From assembly GCA_001600495.1 (NCBI GenBank), contig BCKE01000100.1, forward strand, positions 41,251 to 65,387: a stretch of 24,137 nt of DNA, written 5' to 3'. This stretch comes from Pilasporangium apinafurcum (lineage: Eukaryota > Oomycota > Peronosporomycetes > Pythiales > Pythiaceae). The first letter of the stretch is position 1. Every line of letters begins with the position of its first letter. Under the pieces are notes generated by a model. The model saw nothing but the letters and a program-made list of their open reading frames with translations. It was not told where the DNA came from and did no database searches. The position numbers and the translations under genes are program-made. Positions 1-9,676 of this stretch are shown here, piece by piece.

Positions 1-263
1 TACTACCACATTCTTCAATAGACAATATCGGTTTTAAGCAAAAAAAAATAGACAAGGCTTTATTTCTTTGTTGGTTGTCGAAGCTTATGTAATTTTCTGT
101 CATCCCAGTTGCCGTAATGCACAGATTAGTAGTGTGCCTGTCGACAAACAAAAATTGGAAAAGCCACCAAGCAAATCATTTGGAACGCTCTTCATAGCGC
201 CAAGCATTTCTCTTTCCTCGCTGTTTTGCTTTGCTCCAAAAAGCTGAGTACTTGGACTGGTGA

Positions 264-279
264 TCTCATTTTCAAATTC
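264..279 (+). promoter_or_regulatory. Oomycete initiator (Inr) of the GH5 gene
   Basis: The 16 bases TCTCATTTTCAAATTC fit the oomycete core-promoter consensus GCTCATTYBNNNWTTY at every position except the first. The site lies about 26 bases before the start codon at 306, the usual spacing for a short oomycete 5' leader. The match is seen directly; its use as a transcription start is inferred. Confidence 0.6.
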
Positions 280-305
280 ACCAACAACAACTCAGACAAC
301 CAGTC

Positions 306-1544
306 ATGAAGATCTCCGCTTTCACTTTCTTTGTGGGCATCGCTACTGCCGCGTCTTCCGTATTTGAAGCACTTGTATCAGCAAATGAGTCGTTCTCATT
401 TACCTCGACAAATGTCCTCGAGGCAGGCGATATTCAAGCCAATCTCAGTACTACTAGTACTTCATTGAGCTTTACTGCCAAACCCGACGGAATCTACCTT
501 AATGACGCCAAATTCTTCATTAAAGGGGTCAACTACTTTGGGATGGAAGGCGAGGTCCTTGTACCTCACGGGCTCTGGGGTGGTAGTGAGTCGACAACGA
601 TCCAAAAGATCGCTGATACATTGAGAACCAACAACTTCAATGCTGTTCGACTCCCATTGGCGGTCAGCGCGGTCTTGGAAAACAAAGAAGTGGATCGCAA
701 CATGATCAAAAATGAAGTCGATCTTCAAAGCGCTTTCAATGGCAAGACACTGCACTATTTGGACGTCCTCGATCATGTGATCCAAGTATTTGCTGAAAAC
801 AAAATTCTTGTTCTCTTGAATGCCCACATGCTTATTGCAGGTGGTGGCATCACACCACTATGGTACGATCGTCCAGAAAATGTGAATTGGTTTGAAGATG
901 CATGGAAAATCTTGGCGAGTCGCTACAGAACCTCTTGGAATGTGATCGGAGCGGACTTGAAGAACGAACCGCACGGAGTTGCAACGTGGGGAAGTGGTGA
1001 CAATACAACGGACTGGCGCCTTGCATCCTTGAAAATGGCGACCAGTATTCACAATATCAACTCGAAGTGGCTCATCTTTGTTGAAGGAATGGATAAATCG
1101 AGTCAAGACCAGCCTGACCTACCATGCTTTTGGGGTGAAAATCTCATGGACGTACAGAAAGCTCCTCTGACCCTCACCGTTGCAGAAAGACTTGTGTACA
1201 GTCCTCATGTGTATGGTCCCGATGTTGCAGACATGTCCTACTTTCATCAATCCAACTACCCAGCCAACATGCCTTCGATCTGGGAAACGCATTTCGGATA
1301 TGTCAACAACAAGTACGGCGCAATGGTTGTCGGCGAATGGGGTGGCAAGTACCGTTCTGAGAATGATATCAAATGGCAAGACACTTTCGCTCAGTACCTC
1401 AAGGATAAATCACTCAGCTTCTTCTACTGGGCGATCAATCCAAACGCTGGAGACACGGAAGGTTTATTGGAGAACGACTGGATCACCGCACGATCCGACA
1501 AGTTGAAACTCATGGCTGACTTCAAAGGAACTCAAGTACCTTAG
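306..1544 (+). CDS. Secreted GH5-family glycoside hydrolase (cellulase-like)
   Basis: This intact 412-residue protein probably cleaves beta-1,4- or beta-1,3-linked glucans outside the cell. Residues 1 to about 25 form a signal peptide (MKIS, then a hydrophobic stretch ending near VSA). The catalytic TIM barrel runs from about residue 60 to 400. The GH5 landmarks are visible: VRLPL near 114-118, the acid/base glutamate E221 in DLKNEP, His301/Tyr303 in YSPHVYGP, and the nucleophile E344 in VVGEWGG. The C-terminal FFYWAINPNAGDTEG is typical of bacterial-type GH5 endoglucanases. No carbohydrate-binding module is visible. A serine/threonine-rich linker (about residues 28-55) separates the signal peptide from the barrel. 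The start is set by the signal peptide and the Inr upstream. The exact substrate cannot be read from sequence. Confidence 0.93.
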   Translation: MKISAFTFFVGIATAASSVFEALVSANESFSFTSTNVLEAGDIQANLSTTSTSLSFTAKPDGIYLNDAKFFIKGVNYFGMEGEVLVPHGLWGGSESTTIQKIADTLRTNNFNAVRLPLAVSAVLENKEVDRNMIKNEVDLQSAFNGKTLHYLDVLDHVIQVFAENKILVLLNAHMLIAGGGITPLWYDRPENVNWFEDAWKILASRYRTSWNVIGADLKNEPHGVATWGSGDNTTDWRLASLKMATSIHNINSKWLIFVEGMDKSSQDQPDLPCFWGENLMDVQKAPLTLTVAERLVYSPHVYGPDVADMSYFHQSNYPANMPSIWETHFGYVNNKYGAMVVGEWGGKYRSENDIKWQDTFAQYLKDKSLSFFYWAINPNAGDTEGLLENDWITARSDKLKLMADFKGTQVP

Positions 1545-2305
1545 ACAAGAATTTTTTTACAAGTACGTAAATGATGTGGTGTTGAATTATCGACGTCATC
1601 ATCACTACTTGAGTGAAGTACACACATAGTAGTGCGGTTGGCATTGTACCCAGATATGTGTTTACATTTTTGACAATGCGTCCTTCAATACACGGAATCT
1701 AATTTTCATCAGAAACATGATGTATTTGCCACTCTATTTTACCAATTAGCTTTTCTCCGACTTGTATCATCATCCAACTGGCAGTCGATGTTAAGATGAT
1801 TGCAGAGCTGACTGAGCTCAGGTCCACCTGTGCCCTCCATATTGATGCTATGGTACAATTAGTATACTGTCTGATGGCATTATTATAGCACCCGTCTGTG
1901 GTATGTTAGGCCTTTTAAGTAAATTGATTAGTGAGTGTTACGATATCTATACATGCAAGTAAAACTATCTTGTTTATCTAAAGCCTTGCTCCTCGTCCTT
2001 ACTTGTGTAAAAGGGTAACCCTTTTACTGGCGTACACTGTTATGCAGTGAGGAAGCGTTATTGATTGGCGACAGACGTCGTCAATCGAGAGGAAAGGAAA
2101 GAGGAAAGCTGAAAGAGACTTACTCTTTCGGAGGAAAATTAAACTGAAATGAATGACTGATGCTCGAGTGTCCAATTCGAACATAACCGTAAACAATGAA
2201 CTACCGCACCTAGCAGAAGTTCGCATCTCTACACAGTAAGAAGTCACATTTTATCAAACCCGTTCAGGTTTATCCCGTTTTCAGACCCGCTGGGTCTGAT
2301 ATGTA
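1545..2305. other. Intergenic stretch, LTR-like but unproven
   Basis: I see no supported gene here. The stretch is AT-rich up to about 2000, then changes character. At 2007-2027 there is a near-perfect palindrome: ten-base arms GTAAAAGGGT and ACCCTTTTAC around one base. Short TG...ACA boundaries could be drawn at about 2006 and 2248, like a solo long terminal repeat. However, no matching target duplication was found, so this remains only a possibility. Confidence 0.35.
2007..2027. repeat. 21-bp palindrome
   Basis: Ten-base inverted arms surround a single central A. It could be a regulatory dyad or part of a retrotransposon LTR. No adjacent gene shows which. Confidence 0.6.
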
Positions 2306-2746
2306 ATGGAGACCCATTACACTAGTCGTGCATCCCTCGGATCGATTATCATGAAGGAACTGAACGACATCCAGGTGACCGTATTCCGCTGCTCTGTCCA
2401 TGGCGTCGGTACTGAACAGGTAGAGATTAGTTATTTACAACCATCGCACGGTATTGATTTTCCCGTGCGCTACAGCAAACGAGAGATCGACTGGCGCTAG
2501 TGGGATATTTCGTTCGTGAAGCCATTGAAGCATGAACAGACTCGCTCCGTACACGCTATTCAAAACTTCTGGTGTGTCTGTTCGAAATGTTCGAATTATG
2601 TCCGGATTTGTTCCTTTTTACGTGGCTCCTGTCCTGGTGGCTGCGAAAATCGCGTCGACCCCTTCAGTCTTACCGTGCATGTGGATGGATGATGCGTGGC
2701 AAATTGGGCTGGCAATTTGACCATCATTCCTGACTATCTAAACATC
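2306..2746 (+). pseudogene. Decayed ORF with cysteine-rich segment, unknown
   Basis: One frame stays mostly open from the ATG at 2306. It has in-frame stops at 2498-2500 and again near 2690, and reading resumes in the same frame after each. The middle part carries a cysteine cluster (CVCSKC, then C-x7-C-x3-C) followed by a strand-like FSLTVHVDG, which resembles a small zinc-binding fold next to a beta-barrel. I do not recognise the family. It could be a remnant of a transposon-borne or host gene, or chance openness. The stops argue against a working protein. Confidence 0.3.
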
Positions 2747-2899
2747 ACTCCATGTCAAATCTGATTTATGCTTCCAATTTGTACCGACATTCATCGAATA
2801 GAAGACCGCCTATAAATTAATTTTGAATCTCCGTAGTAGGCTCGTCGGCCCATAGAAGGAAGAGCTGCAGATCGCCATCAAGCGCATCGAGCCACTAAG

Positions 2900-4582
2900 A
2901 TGCACAAGCCAGCACCCCTGCCGTTATTGACATCGCTCACTGTCGTGGTTCGCCGTTATCCGTGTCTGGAGACGTTAGCTCATGTTACGCACCTCATTAA
3001 CGCATTCGCCGATGGGTCGGTGCACTGGACGCTCGCGCGCGCTGCGGAGGCTCAGTCGCTGCACGCGATGCGCCGCGTGGCGCATTGGCAGTGCCTACAG
3101 TGGGCTGCACTGCCGTCAAAACTAGCGCAATGCCACCGTCTTGAAGCGTTCAGCCGCGCTATGATCGAGGTAGCGCGATCCGGGTTCATCAAGGGTGCAC
3201 AATGGCTACACGAAGAATATTGCGCCGACGCCGACGACGTTGGCTATGCCACAGAAATAGCAGCGCGATCGGGTCACGCGGATCTACTTATATGGCTCTG
3301 GGAGGCATTCCCTGCAACAGCGGCGCTATCAGTGAGCTCCCTGGACCCCATAATCCGTAATGGTCATGATGGTGTTCTCGAGTTGCTCTGGTCACGAATG
3401 AAACACGAAATCGAGACCCTACAGGAAAGCCAGGTCTGTAACGCTGGGCATGACGCACCATTGCACACCGTGCGCTTTTTGGCACAACACTGCATTAATT
3501 TTAACGCTGTGATGCAAATGGAGATGGCGGTGTACAGGAATCGCGTAGATGTCATCAAATGGCTTCATGAGCAGTTGGGCACGCCGCTCGAGGCGACTCT
3601 GTTCCACGAGGCCATCACCGCAGGGTCGCTCGTGCTCGTACAGTATCTGCACCGCTCATTAGGCGTCGTCCGTGCACCCATTACGAGTGAGGCGATCAAC
3701 ATCGCTGCTGCGTACGGCTACCTCTCACTCGTTGAGTGGCTTGATGAGCAGAAATGTGAGAGCTACGTGCCGAGATGGTCGAAGAACTCAGATCACACGG
3801 TGGACAATGTGCTGAATAAGACTAAGGGCTCATCAGAGGGACATTTTCAAGTTTGTCAATGGCTCCAGGCGCGTGGTTGTCTAATTGCTACGGAATTTGT
3901 TGAGATCGCCATGGCGACATCCAACCTATCGATGCTTCAGTACCTGTTTGAGATCAACCCAGGGATATTTGCGGCCAACGTACAATCAAGAATACGCATC
4001 AATGCTTGCCATGGCAAGGCCCTATGCAAGTGGATTGCTGAGAAAGGTGTGAGATTGACGGGACGTCAACTGCACCAAGCAATCACAGGTGGCGACCTCG
4101 ACGTTGTTCAGTGGTTCCACGAGAACCATTCGCATATCTTCACTTCCCGCGAAATGGACATCGCAGCTGGCAGTGGCCATTTGGAAATCGTCAAGTTCAT
4201 GCATGAGCATCGCACCGAAGGGTGCACAACTGCAGCGATGGACAACGCGGCGGCGGGCAACCATCTCGACGTCGTGCGATTTCTACACGACAACCGGTCC
4301 GAAGGCTGTACAACTCACGCGATGGATACAACGACTAGCTTCGAAGTGCTCGAGTTTCTCTATCAACATCGAGAAGAAGGTTGTTCGTACGTAGCGTTCA
4401 ACAACGCTGCTCGCATTGGACGGATCGACCTTCTCGCGTGGCACTGGGCGCATTTCCCCCAAGTGTTGAACATTCAGTTCATTATGATGCTGATGAGAAG
4501 GCGTGCGCCGCACATATCATTATGGTTGGAATACGTGCAAGAAGAGATGATTCGGACACTGGAAGCTATCAAAACGACATAA
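2900..4582 (+). CDS. Large divergent ankyrin-repeat protein
   Basis: This intact 560-residue protein consists almost wholly of degenerate ankyrin-type helical repeats of about 25-33 residues. Recurring signatures include 'AxxSGHxxLLxWLWE', 'AAAYGYLSLVEWLDE', 'AITGGDLDVVQWFHE', 'AAGSGHLEIVKFMHE' and 'AAAGNHLDVVRFLHD'. The Trp-Leu-His/Glu ending of the repeats is typical of a very large oomycete ankyrin family. It has no signal peptide, membrane segment or extra enzymatic domain. A protein-binding scaffold role is inferred from the fold alone. The last repeats (about residues 405-480) are the most regular, suggesting recent duplication there. Base composition is clearly more GC-rich than the kinase loci downstream. 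The gene has no introns as read. Confidence 0.88.
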   Translation: MHKPAPLPLLTSLTVVVRRYPCLETLAHVTHLINAFADGSVHWTLARAAEAQSLHAMRRVAHWQCLQWAALPSKLAQCHRLEAFSRAMIEVARSGFIKGAQWLHEEYCADADDVGYATEIAARSGHADLLIWLWEAFPATAALSVSSLDPIIRNGHDGVLELLWSRMKHEIETLQESQVCNAGHDAPLHTVRFLAQHCINFNAVMQMEMAVYRNRVDVIKWLHEQLGTPLEATLFHEAITAGSLVLVQYLHRSLGVVRAPITSEAINIAAAYGYLSLVEWLDEQKCESYVPRWSKNSDHTVDNVLNKTKGSSEGHFQVCQWLQARGCLIATEFVEIAMATSNLSMLQYLFEINPGIFAANVQSRIRINACHGKALCKWIAEKGVRLTGRQLHQAITGGDLDVVQWFHENHSHIFTSREMDIAAGSGHLEIVKFMHEHRTEGCTTAAMDNAAAGNHLDVVRFLHDNRSEGCTTHAMDTTTSFEVLEFLYQHREEGCSYVAFNNAARIGRIDLLAWHWAHFPQVLNIQFIMMLMRRRAPHISLWLEYVQEEMIRTLEAIKTT

Positions 4583-4888
4583 TCAGCCGGCCGAGCAACC
4601 CTTACAAGTGGACGTTCTAAAGCAAAAGGCTTTACGCGTGGTGGCGACCACTCTGGCAGCTTCGGTTAAGATGGTGTCATCGCGTGATCAGCTCGCAAAT
4701 GGAAATGGCAAGTGTGAGTGACGGTTTTATCCCAAACACTAGTTCGTATAGACGACTGCGATATGTTTTCTTAGTGTCGACGTCAGCCACTCGAAAGTAT
4801 ACAAACTAAATGAAATGAAAGACATCAATGAAAAGACTATGAACTGCAATTTGGATTCGAAGGACTGAAATGCATGTGCTAAGATATT
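4583..4888. other. Intergenic gap between convergent genes
   Basis: This gap lies between the 3' end of the ankyrin gene and the 3' end of the kinase pseudogene. No ORF, repeat or RNA gene is recognisable. It must hold both polyadenylation regions. Confidence 0.5.
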
Positions 4889-6414
4889 TCAATCTTCAGC
4901 ATCCGTCAAAGCTGCAGATTGATCAGTTGCAATAGAGATTCCACATGAATCGTAATTGCAATCGACAGGATAATCCAGTTCTTCTTCTGCGATCACGTCC
5001 ATAGGGGTAGCAGCTTCTTGCTCAGCGAATACTTTCAGCTTCTCTGCTACGTCAGTAATAGAGAGTCGTTGCTCTGGGTACGTGTAGCACATTCGTTTGA
5101 CTAAATCCAATTGCTCTTCATTCATTTGATTGGGCAATGGTGGAAGTCACCACATTTCACCCAATGCCGAATAGCCCCCTTATCTAGCGCTCCCCAAGGA
5201 AACTTACCAGTGACAGCCTCAATGATGCACATCGTAAACGAGTACACATCTGACGCAAACGTTGCCTTCTCGCCCATTAATACCTCAGGCACTTTCCAAC
5301 GCGGACCACCAACCTGCTTGCCATTCTCGTCATCTGAGCTCGTTTGCTCATCTACACTTTCTTTCGAACTTAACCCAAAGTCCGTGAGCTTGGCCTTCCC
5401 ATCCTTTCCCACCAGAATGTTGTCACACTTGAGATCGCTATACACAATATTGCGGTAGTGGAGATACTGCAGACCGAGACAAGCTTCATATAGTTTCTGC
5501 CATGTTTGATGCTTATATTTGCGCAAATAATGGTCCAGTTGGCCGTTACTCGCGTATTCACACACAGAGAACAGTTGACCCACATCACAGGCACCATATA
5601 AATTGACAATATGTGGATGGAACAATCGAAACCAGATATCAACTTCTCTCTGGAATGTATCCACATGGTTGACATCCGCATTGTCAGTCAATACTTTCTT
5701 CACCGCCACGTCCGAACCAAACCACTTGTCGCGATGCACCGATCCGAACGAACCACGGTTAAATTCATCGAATACATCAAATTGCACTTCGTACGACGGA
5801 ATGAATCATGGATATAACAATGAACTGACATCTTTGAATAACTCATTTCGTGCTTGATTGAGCACAGTGAATGATATGGACGCGTAGCTCGTACGATGCT
5901 CGTTTAGTTCAAATAACAGTAGTGTTAACGCCTCTTTCGGGTCTTCTTCTCCCTCCTCAAGCTCCTTCATAAGAGCTGCCGGATCATTTAACTTGGCTGT
6001 CAAAGCATCAATCTGTTCTTGGCGATACTCACTCCACTTCTCTTTCCAAGTGTGTACCGGTTCATCCTTGGGCAGATCCAGCAAGTCCATCACAGTGTCA
6101 ACGTGGCTGTAAAGCGAATAGCTATTATATATCTGTTGGCGACTCATAGCGAATCGAACCAATTTCTTCGAGGCGATTGTAGCCAACAGATCAGAATGGA
6201 AGCGAGCAACGAGCTCTCCATAATTATCCAGACTCGAAGACTTCAGCAACGCCTTCATTTTGACCATACGATTGTAGACATCAAATAAACGATCGTAAAT
6301 GTGTCGGTTAATGCACTGATCGGGAGTGTTGGCTTCTGCACACAACGACTCGATCTTCCGCAGAGCATCTTCAAGGGTCGCACACATAATACTCAGATAT
6401 GCTCTGATAATCAT
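4889..6414 (-). pseudogene. Locus 1: helical domain plus TKL-type kinase, broken
   Basis: The first 200 codons encode a helical domain. A kinase follows with Gly-loop NRGSFGSV, lysine in VAVKK, an HRD variant YSD that keeps the Asp, an intact DFG (LTDFGLSS), and VPE in place of APE. It closely matches the kinase at 18562-19603. Two lesions are visible. A TGA at 5806-5808 sits where the second copy has the Trp of its WFIPPYEV linker, and the frame resumes immediately after it. A one-base frameshift near 5145-5152 moves the last 80 codons, which include LDLVKRM and EQRLSITDVAEKL, into another frame. The TGA may be a true nonsense change, because the second locus is readable at this spot. The kinase core otherwise looks active. 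Confidence 0.8.
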
Positions 6415-6419
6415 TCACA

Positions 6420-7929
6420 ACATCCATGTTGGTCTCTGCACTCCTGTTTGCCTTTTCATGGTTTGTAAACGCTTCTAATTTCCGTGCAACATCAGAGATA
6501 GATAGTCGATCTTGTGGATCGAAAGAGCGCATGCGCTTCACCAAATCTCATTGATCATCAGTGAAAACCTCAGGTCGATCAGGTGGATCAGGTATATATT
6601 CGTCGGCAGTCAACAAATAACAAAGATATTCATCAACTTCCTCTCTCAATGGGACATTTTCACTCACAGCTTCGATCACGGTCATTCTCAATGAGTAAAC
6701 ATCCGAAGCAAACGATATGTGTTCACCTTCTAAACATTCGGGAGCTGCCCATCTCAGTCCACTAAATATATGTGTGTCACGTGAAGTATCAATTCGCTTA
6801 CTATCAAAACTGACACCAAAACCCGTGAATTTTGCAACTCCACCTCCTTCAACCAGGACGCTACCACATCTGAGATCACCATGAACAATGCTACGCTCGT
6901 GTAAATACTATAAACCCAACGCTACCTCATGCACTTTCGTCCATGCTACACGACGGCGGTCGTGCTGTCTCAAATAAGAGTCAAGTGTCCTATTGCTTGG
7001 GTGTTCACATACAAACGATGACGTACCATCATCCCAGGCGCCGTATAATGTTATCACATGTGGATGGTTGAGGTGGAACCACGTGTTCACCTCTTGATGG
7101 AACAATGAGCGGAGATTGCTTGAAGCCATTTTCTTCACTGCTACAGGTGCTCCCATCCATTTTGGTAAGTGGATGTTTGCGAAGATGCCACCTTCCAGAG
7201 TATTTTTGTTTATATCAAACTCGACGTCGTGTGGGTTAATAGACCATTCAGCACCATATTTTTTCTTTGATATTGGGTCAGAAACAGTCTCACCATTCTG
7301 ATCATCAGATAATCTATGCTTGAAATTCCGTTCGTCGTCACAGCTTGAATCCGTGTTTAGATGTGTGTTAAACTTTAGCAAGCGCTTCTGTATTCCAGCT
7401 GTCTTTTCGTCGACAGCATATTGCAGTGCTTTTTTATTTATATCGTTACGATCGTTGACTGTGGCACCGTTTTGTACCAAATATTGCACTATTTCACTCT
7501 TTTCATACATGGCAGCTTTGTATAGTGCTATTCGTCCGTCATTATCGGGACGATTGACTCTGGCGCCGTTTTGTATTAAGTACTGCATAATTTCAGTCTT
7601 TCCAGATTCGACAGCATGATGTAGTGCTGTCATTCCACCATCGTCACGATCATTGACTGCGACACCATTCAGTACCAAGAACTTCAACATTTCAACACTT
7701 CCAGACCTAGCGGCATAATGTAGTGCTATCACCCATACCTGTCTGACTGATTCACAGACGTTCCGTTTTTCAGCAGCAGCGCAAGAGATGAAATATCTCC
7801 ATTCTCAGCAGCTTCATGTAATGTAATCCATGGGCGACAAAAGTTAATCTCAGTGTCTGTTTGTTTAGCATTTTCGTCTCTTTGAACTGCAAACGAAGCG
7901 CACACATCCTGCTTGCCTCTTTTTCCCAT
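6420..7929 (-). pseudogene. Locus 1: ankyrin-pseudokinase part, broken
   Basis: From the ATG at 7929 the reading gives about five ankyrin repeats, then a linker (AEWSINPHDVEFD), then a kinase-like domain. Family features are seen, including VAVKKM, HPHVITLYGAWD and FASDVYSL. However, the DFG motif reads GFG, and the metal-binding Asn of the catalytic loop is Ser (HGDLRCGSV). The domain is therefore a pseudokinase even before decay. Lesions are a single-base loss at a G run (7732-7734), a TAG at 6908-6910 where the paralogue has Gln, a TGA at 6548-6550 where the paralogue has Trp, and a one-base shift near 6385 at the junction with the helical domain. The architecture continues directly into the helical-kinase segment. 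The paralogue is 20014-22200. Confidence 0.8.
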
Positions 7930-8341
7930 ATTTACCGTTTAATTTTCTGCAAGGCAAAGAGCGGAGACTGTGCGTATAACGCCATCTTCTTGGTCTTCGT
8001 TTCCTTTAGCATGGGTATCTGCCGGTTGCTTTTCCATATAAGCAGAGACCACTCCTGGTATATCCATCCACAGCAATATAAGAACGATGATGGTGCTTTG
8101 CTGGTGATTTTGGGTATGCGCTTTCTCCCTCTTCTGAGGACTCAAATCATGAGCGCCTCTCCGGCGGTATTGATTTTTTTTTGGAATCAGATCTAGCGGA
8201 AAAATGAAGCCATTGTATCCACTGTTCTACAAAATACTATCACCTATATCTTATAAGACATTTTCGTATGTCACATAAAATTGCGAATAAAAGCTACACT
8301 CATCCGTTCCCGGAATCATAGTAGTGAGGTCATTTATCACC
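7930..8341. other. Intergenic, between kinase pseudogene and Fanzor remnant
   Basis: An open frame of 68 codons at 7939-8145 (-) has no recognisable domain and is probably fortuitous. The part next to the Fanzor stop (8200-8341) is where a guide-like RNA would be expected in a living Fanzor element. No structure there is convincing beyond the small hairpin listed separately. Confidence 0.35.
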
Positions 8342-8343
8342 TC
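8326..8343. repeat. Small hairpin at the Fanzor 3' end
   Basis: GAGGT and ACCTC can pair around an eight-base loop. The hairpin overlaps the TGA (8342-8344) that ends the Fanzor zinc-ribbon frame. It could be part of an element end or a 3' RNA structure. The stem is only five pairs, so chance is possible. Confidence 0.35.
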
Positions 8344-9508
8344 AGTTTTTGATTTCGAGTACCAATTCATTCTCTTTCCTCGTGAACGCCTCGAGTCTCC
8401 TCTTTTTCTTCACTTGGTCGATAAATAATCTCAAAATGTTGATTGCGGCGTTGATGTCACGGTCCCACAATGTGCGATGGCATTCACTATTTTTGCAGTG
8501 TCACACACCATAAAGACCGTCACTGACAACCTTTCCGTCAAGGACGAACCCCTTCATCTTCTTGTGACAAGCACAACACAGTAAGTCCTGAACTCGTCCA
8601 CATCAACAGCACTACATCTGGAACCAATTTGCTTTCGTAGGGTCGTTGTGGGAACAGCAATGTTGCCTTTAGCTGAGCTTGTGAAACTTGCATCTCCATA
8701 CGCGATAACGGTTTCTTTATTACTACCTGTAAGATTCTTGACTACCTTCTCGTACGTCTGTTGTCGACGGATATAGGTCGACCATCGTAGCCTCTTCATC
8801 TTCTTTGATAAATAGAAGCCAAGAAGGCGATCCAAATACAGGAGACAAAATCTCACCCGTTCCAAATAGGAGGCAAGGTCTGGAACTTTTGCCGAAGGAA
8901 CGTTTTCATTGAAGGTTTTGATGTCAGGCTCAGCATCAATCCACTCTTTGGTCAATGTTGTTCGTCTGTGGTAGTCGTACGCTCTGTAGAAACGGTCCTT
9001 CGACCAGTGGATGACTTCATGTTTGATGTTCTCTCCTTTCGGTTTTTGTAGCGTGGCCATGCTTTCCTCTTTGTAGACAACAGCAGTGAAGATCTTCTTT
9101 CTTCCTGGATCTAAATCGATGATCCGGTCTTCAAGAGAAAATGCCTTTCTTTTTTCTCTCTCGTGGGAAGCTTTGGACGGGAGATTGCCACACCAACTGA
9201 CATACCGTCGGTCGAGATGAAGTGCTCAAACTCCTTTCGCTGGTGTATAATTTAATTTTTTCTGGAAACGCGATTGATCGCCAACATGGCCTTTCAAGAT
9301 GATTGCGCATGCAGCAAGAGCCACGAAGGAGTCTCTCCATCCATTGAATCTTAAAGTCTATTCTCAAGGCAATCTTAGTTTTAATCTTTATTCTCCACAT
9401 CATTTCTACAACGTGTTGTACAAGTAGGGAATAAAGGTTAAAGTGTATGGCATTGATTGTGTCTTCGAAGGTCCGCATAGCGTATTTCCATGCACGGACT
9501 TCACGCAT
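8342..9508 (-). pseudogene. Fanzor (eukaryotic TnpB-like RNA-guided nuclease), degenerate
   Basis: Fanzor proteins are RuvC-fold nucleases homologous to IS605 TnpB, carried by eukaryotic mobile elements. The key motifs occur here in order on the minus strand. First comes an upstream STDGMSVGVAISRPK segment (about 9160-9230). Next are RuvC-I IDLDPG at 9103-9120 and the YGDASF motif at 8683-8700. The RuvC-II glutamate follows in VDEFRT at 8593-8595. Then come a zinc ribbon (CCAC at 8568-8579 and CKNSEC at 8480-8497) and the final RuvC-III aspartate in WDRDINAAINI (8456-8458). The motifs are spread over several frames: shifts near 9250, 9140 and 8588, plus a TGA at 8501-8503 between the two cysteine pairs. 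The long open block 8554-9060 is the best preserved part. The N-terminus is uncertain, so the boundary at 9508 is approximate. As read, no full-length nuclease can be made. Confidence 0.85.
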
Positions 9509-9676
9509 ATCGTCTTGAAACGGCGAACATGCACTGATCAGTGAGTAGGAAGCGTTGAACTACAATAGTTTTGGGATCCAGTGATATTGTGAGCTCTGTG
9601 TTGCTTACTTAAAGCTATCACGTATATGTTGAACAATAAAATGGATGTGTTGATCCCACAACATTCAACGTTCTCT

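Noticed and set aside
462-1506. Several open frames overlapping the GH5 gene on both strands
   Set aside because: They have no start context or domain and are shadows of the GH5 frame, which has a signal peptide and catalytic motifs.
2006-2248. Solo LTR of a retrotransposon
   Set aside because: TG...CA-type ends can be drawn, but no target-site duplication, primer-binding site or second copy in the window supports it.
7939-8145. A 68-codon minus-strand ORF upstream of the kinase pseudogene
   Set aside because: No homology to the upstream part of locus 2, no domain, and no promoter-like site; probably fortuitous.
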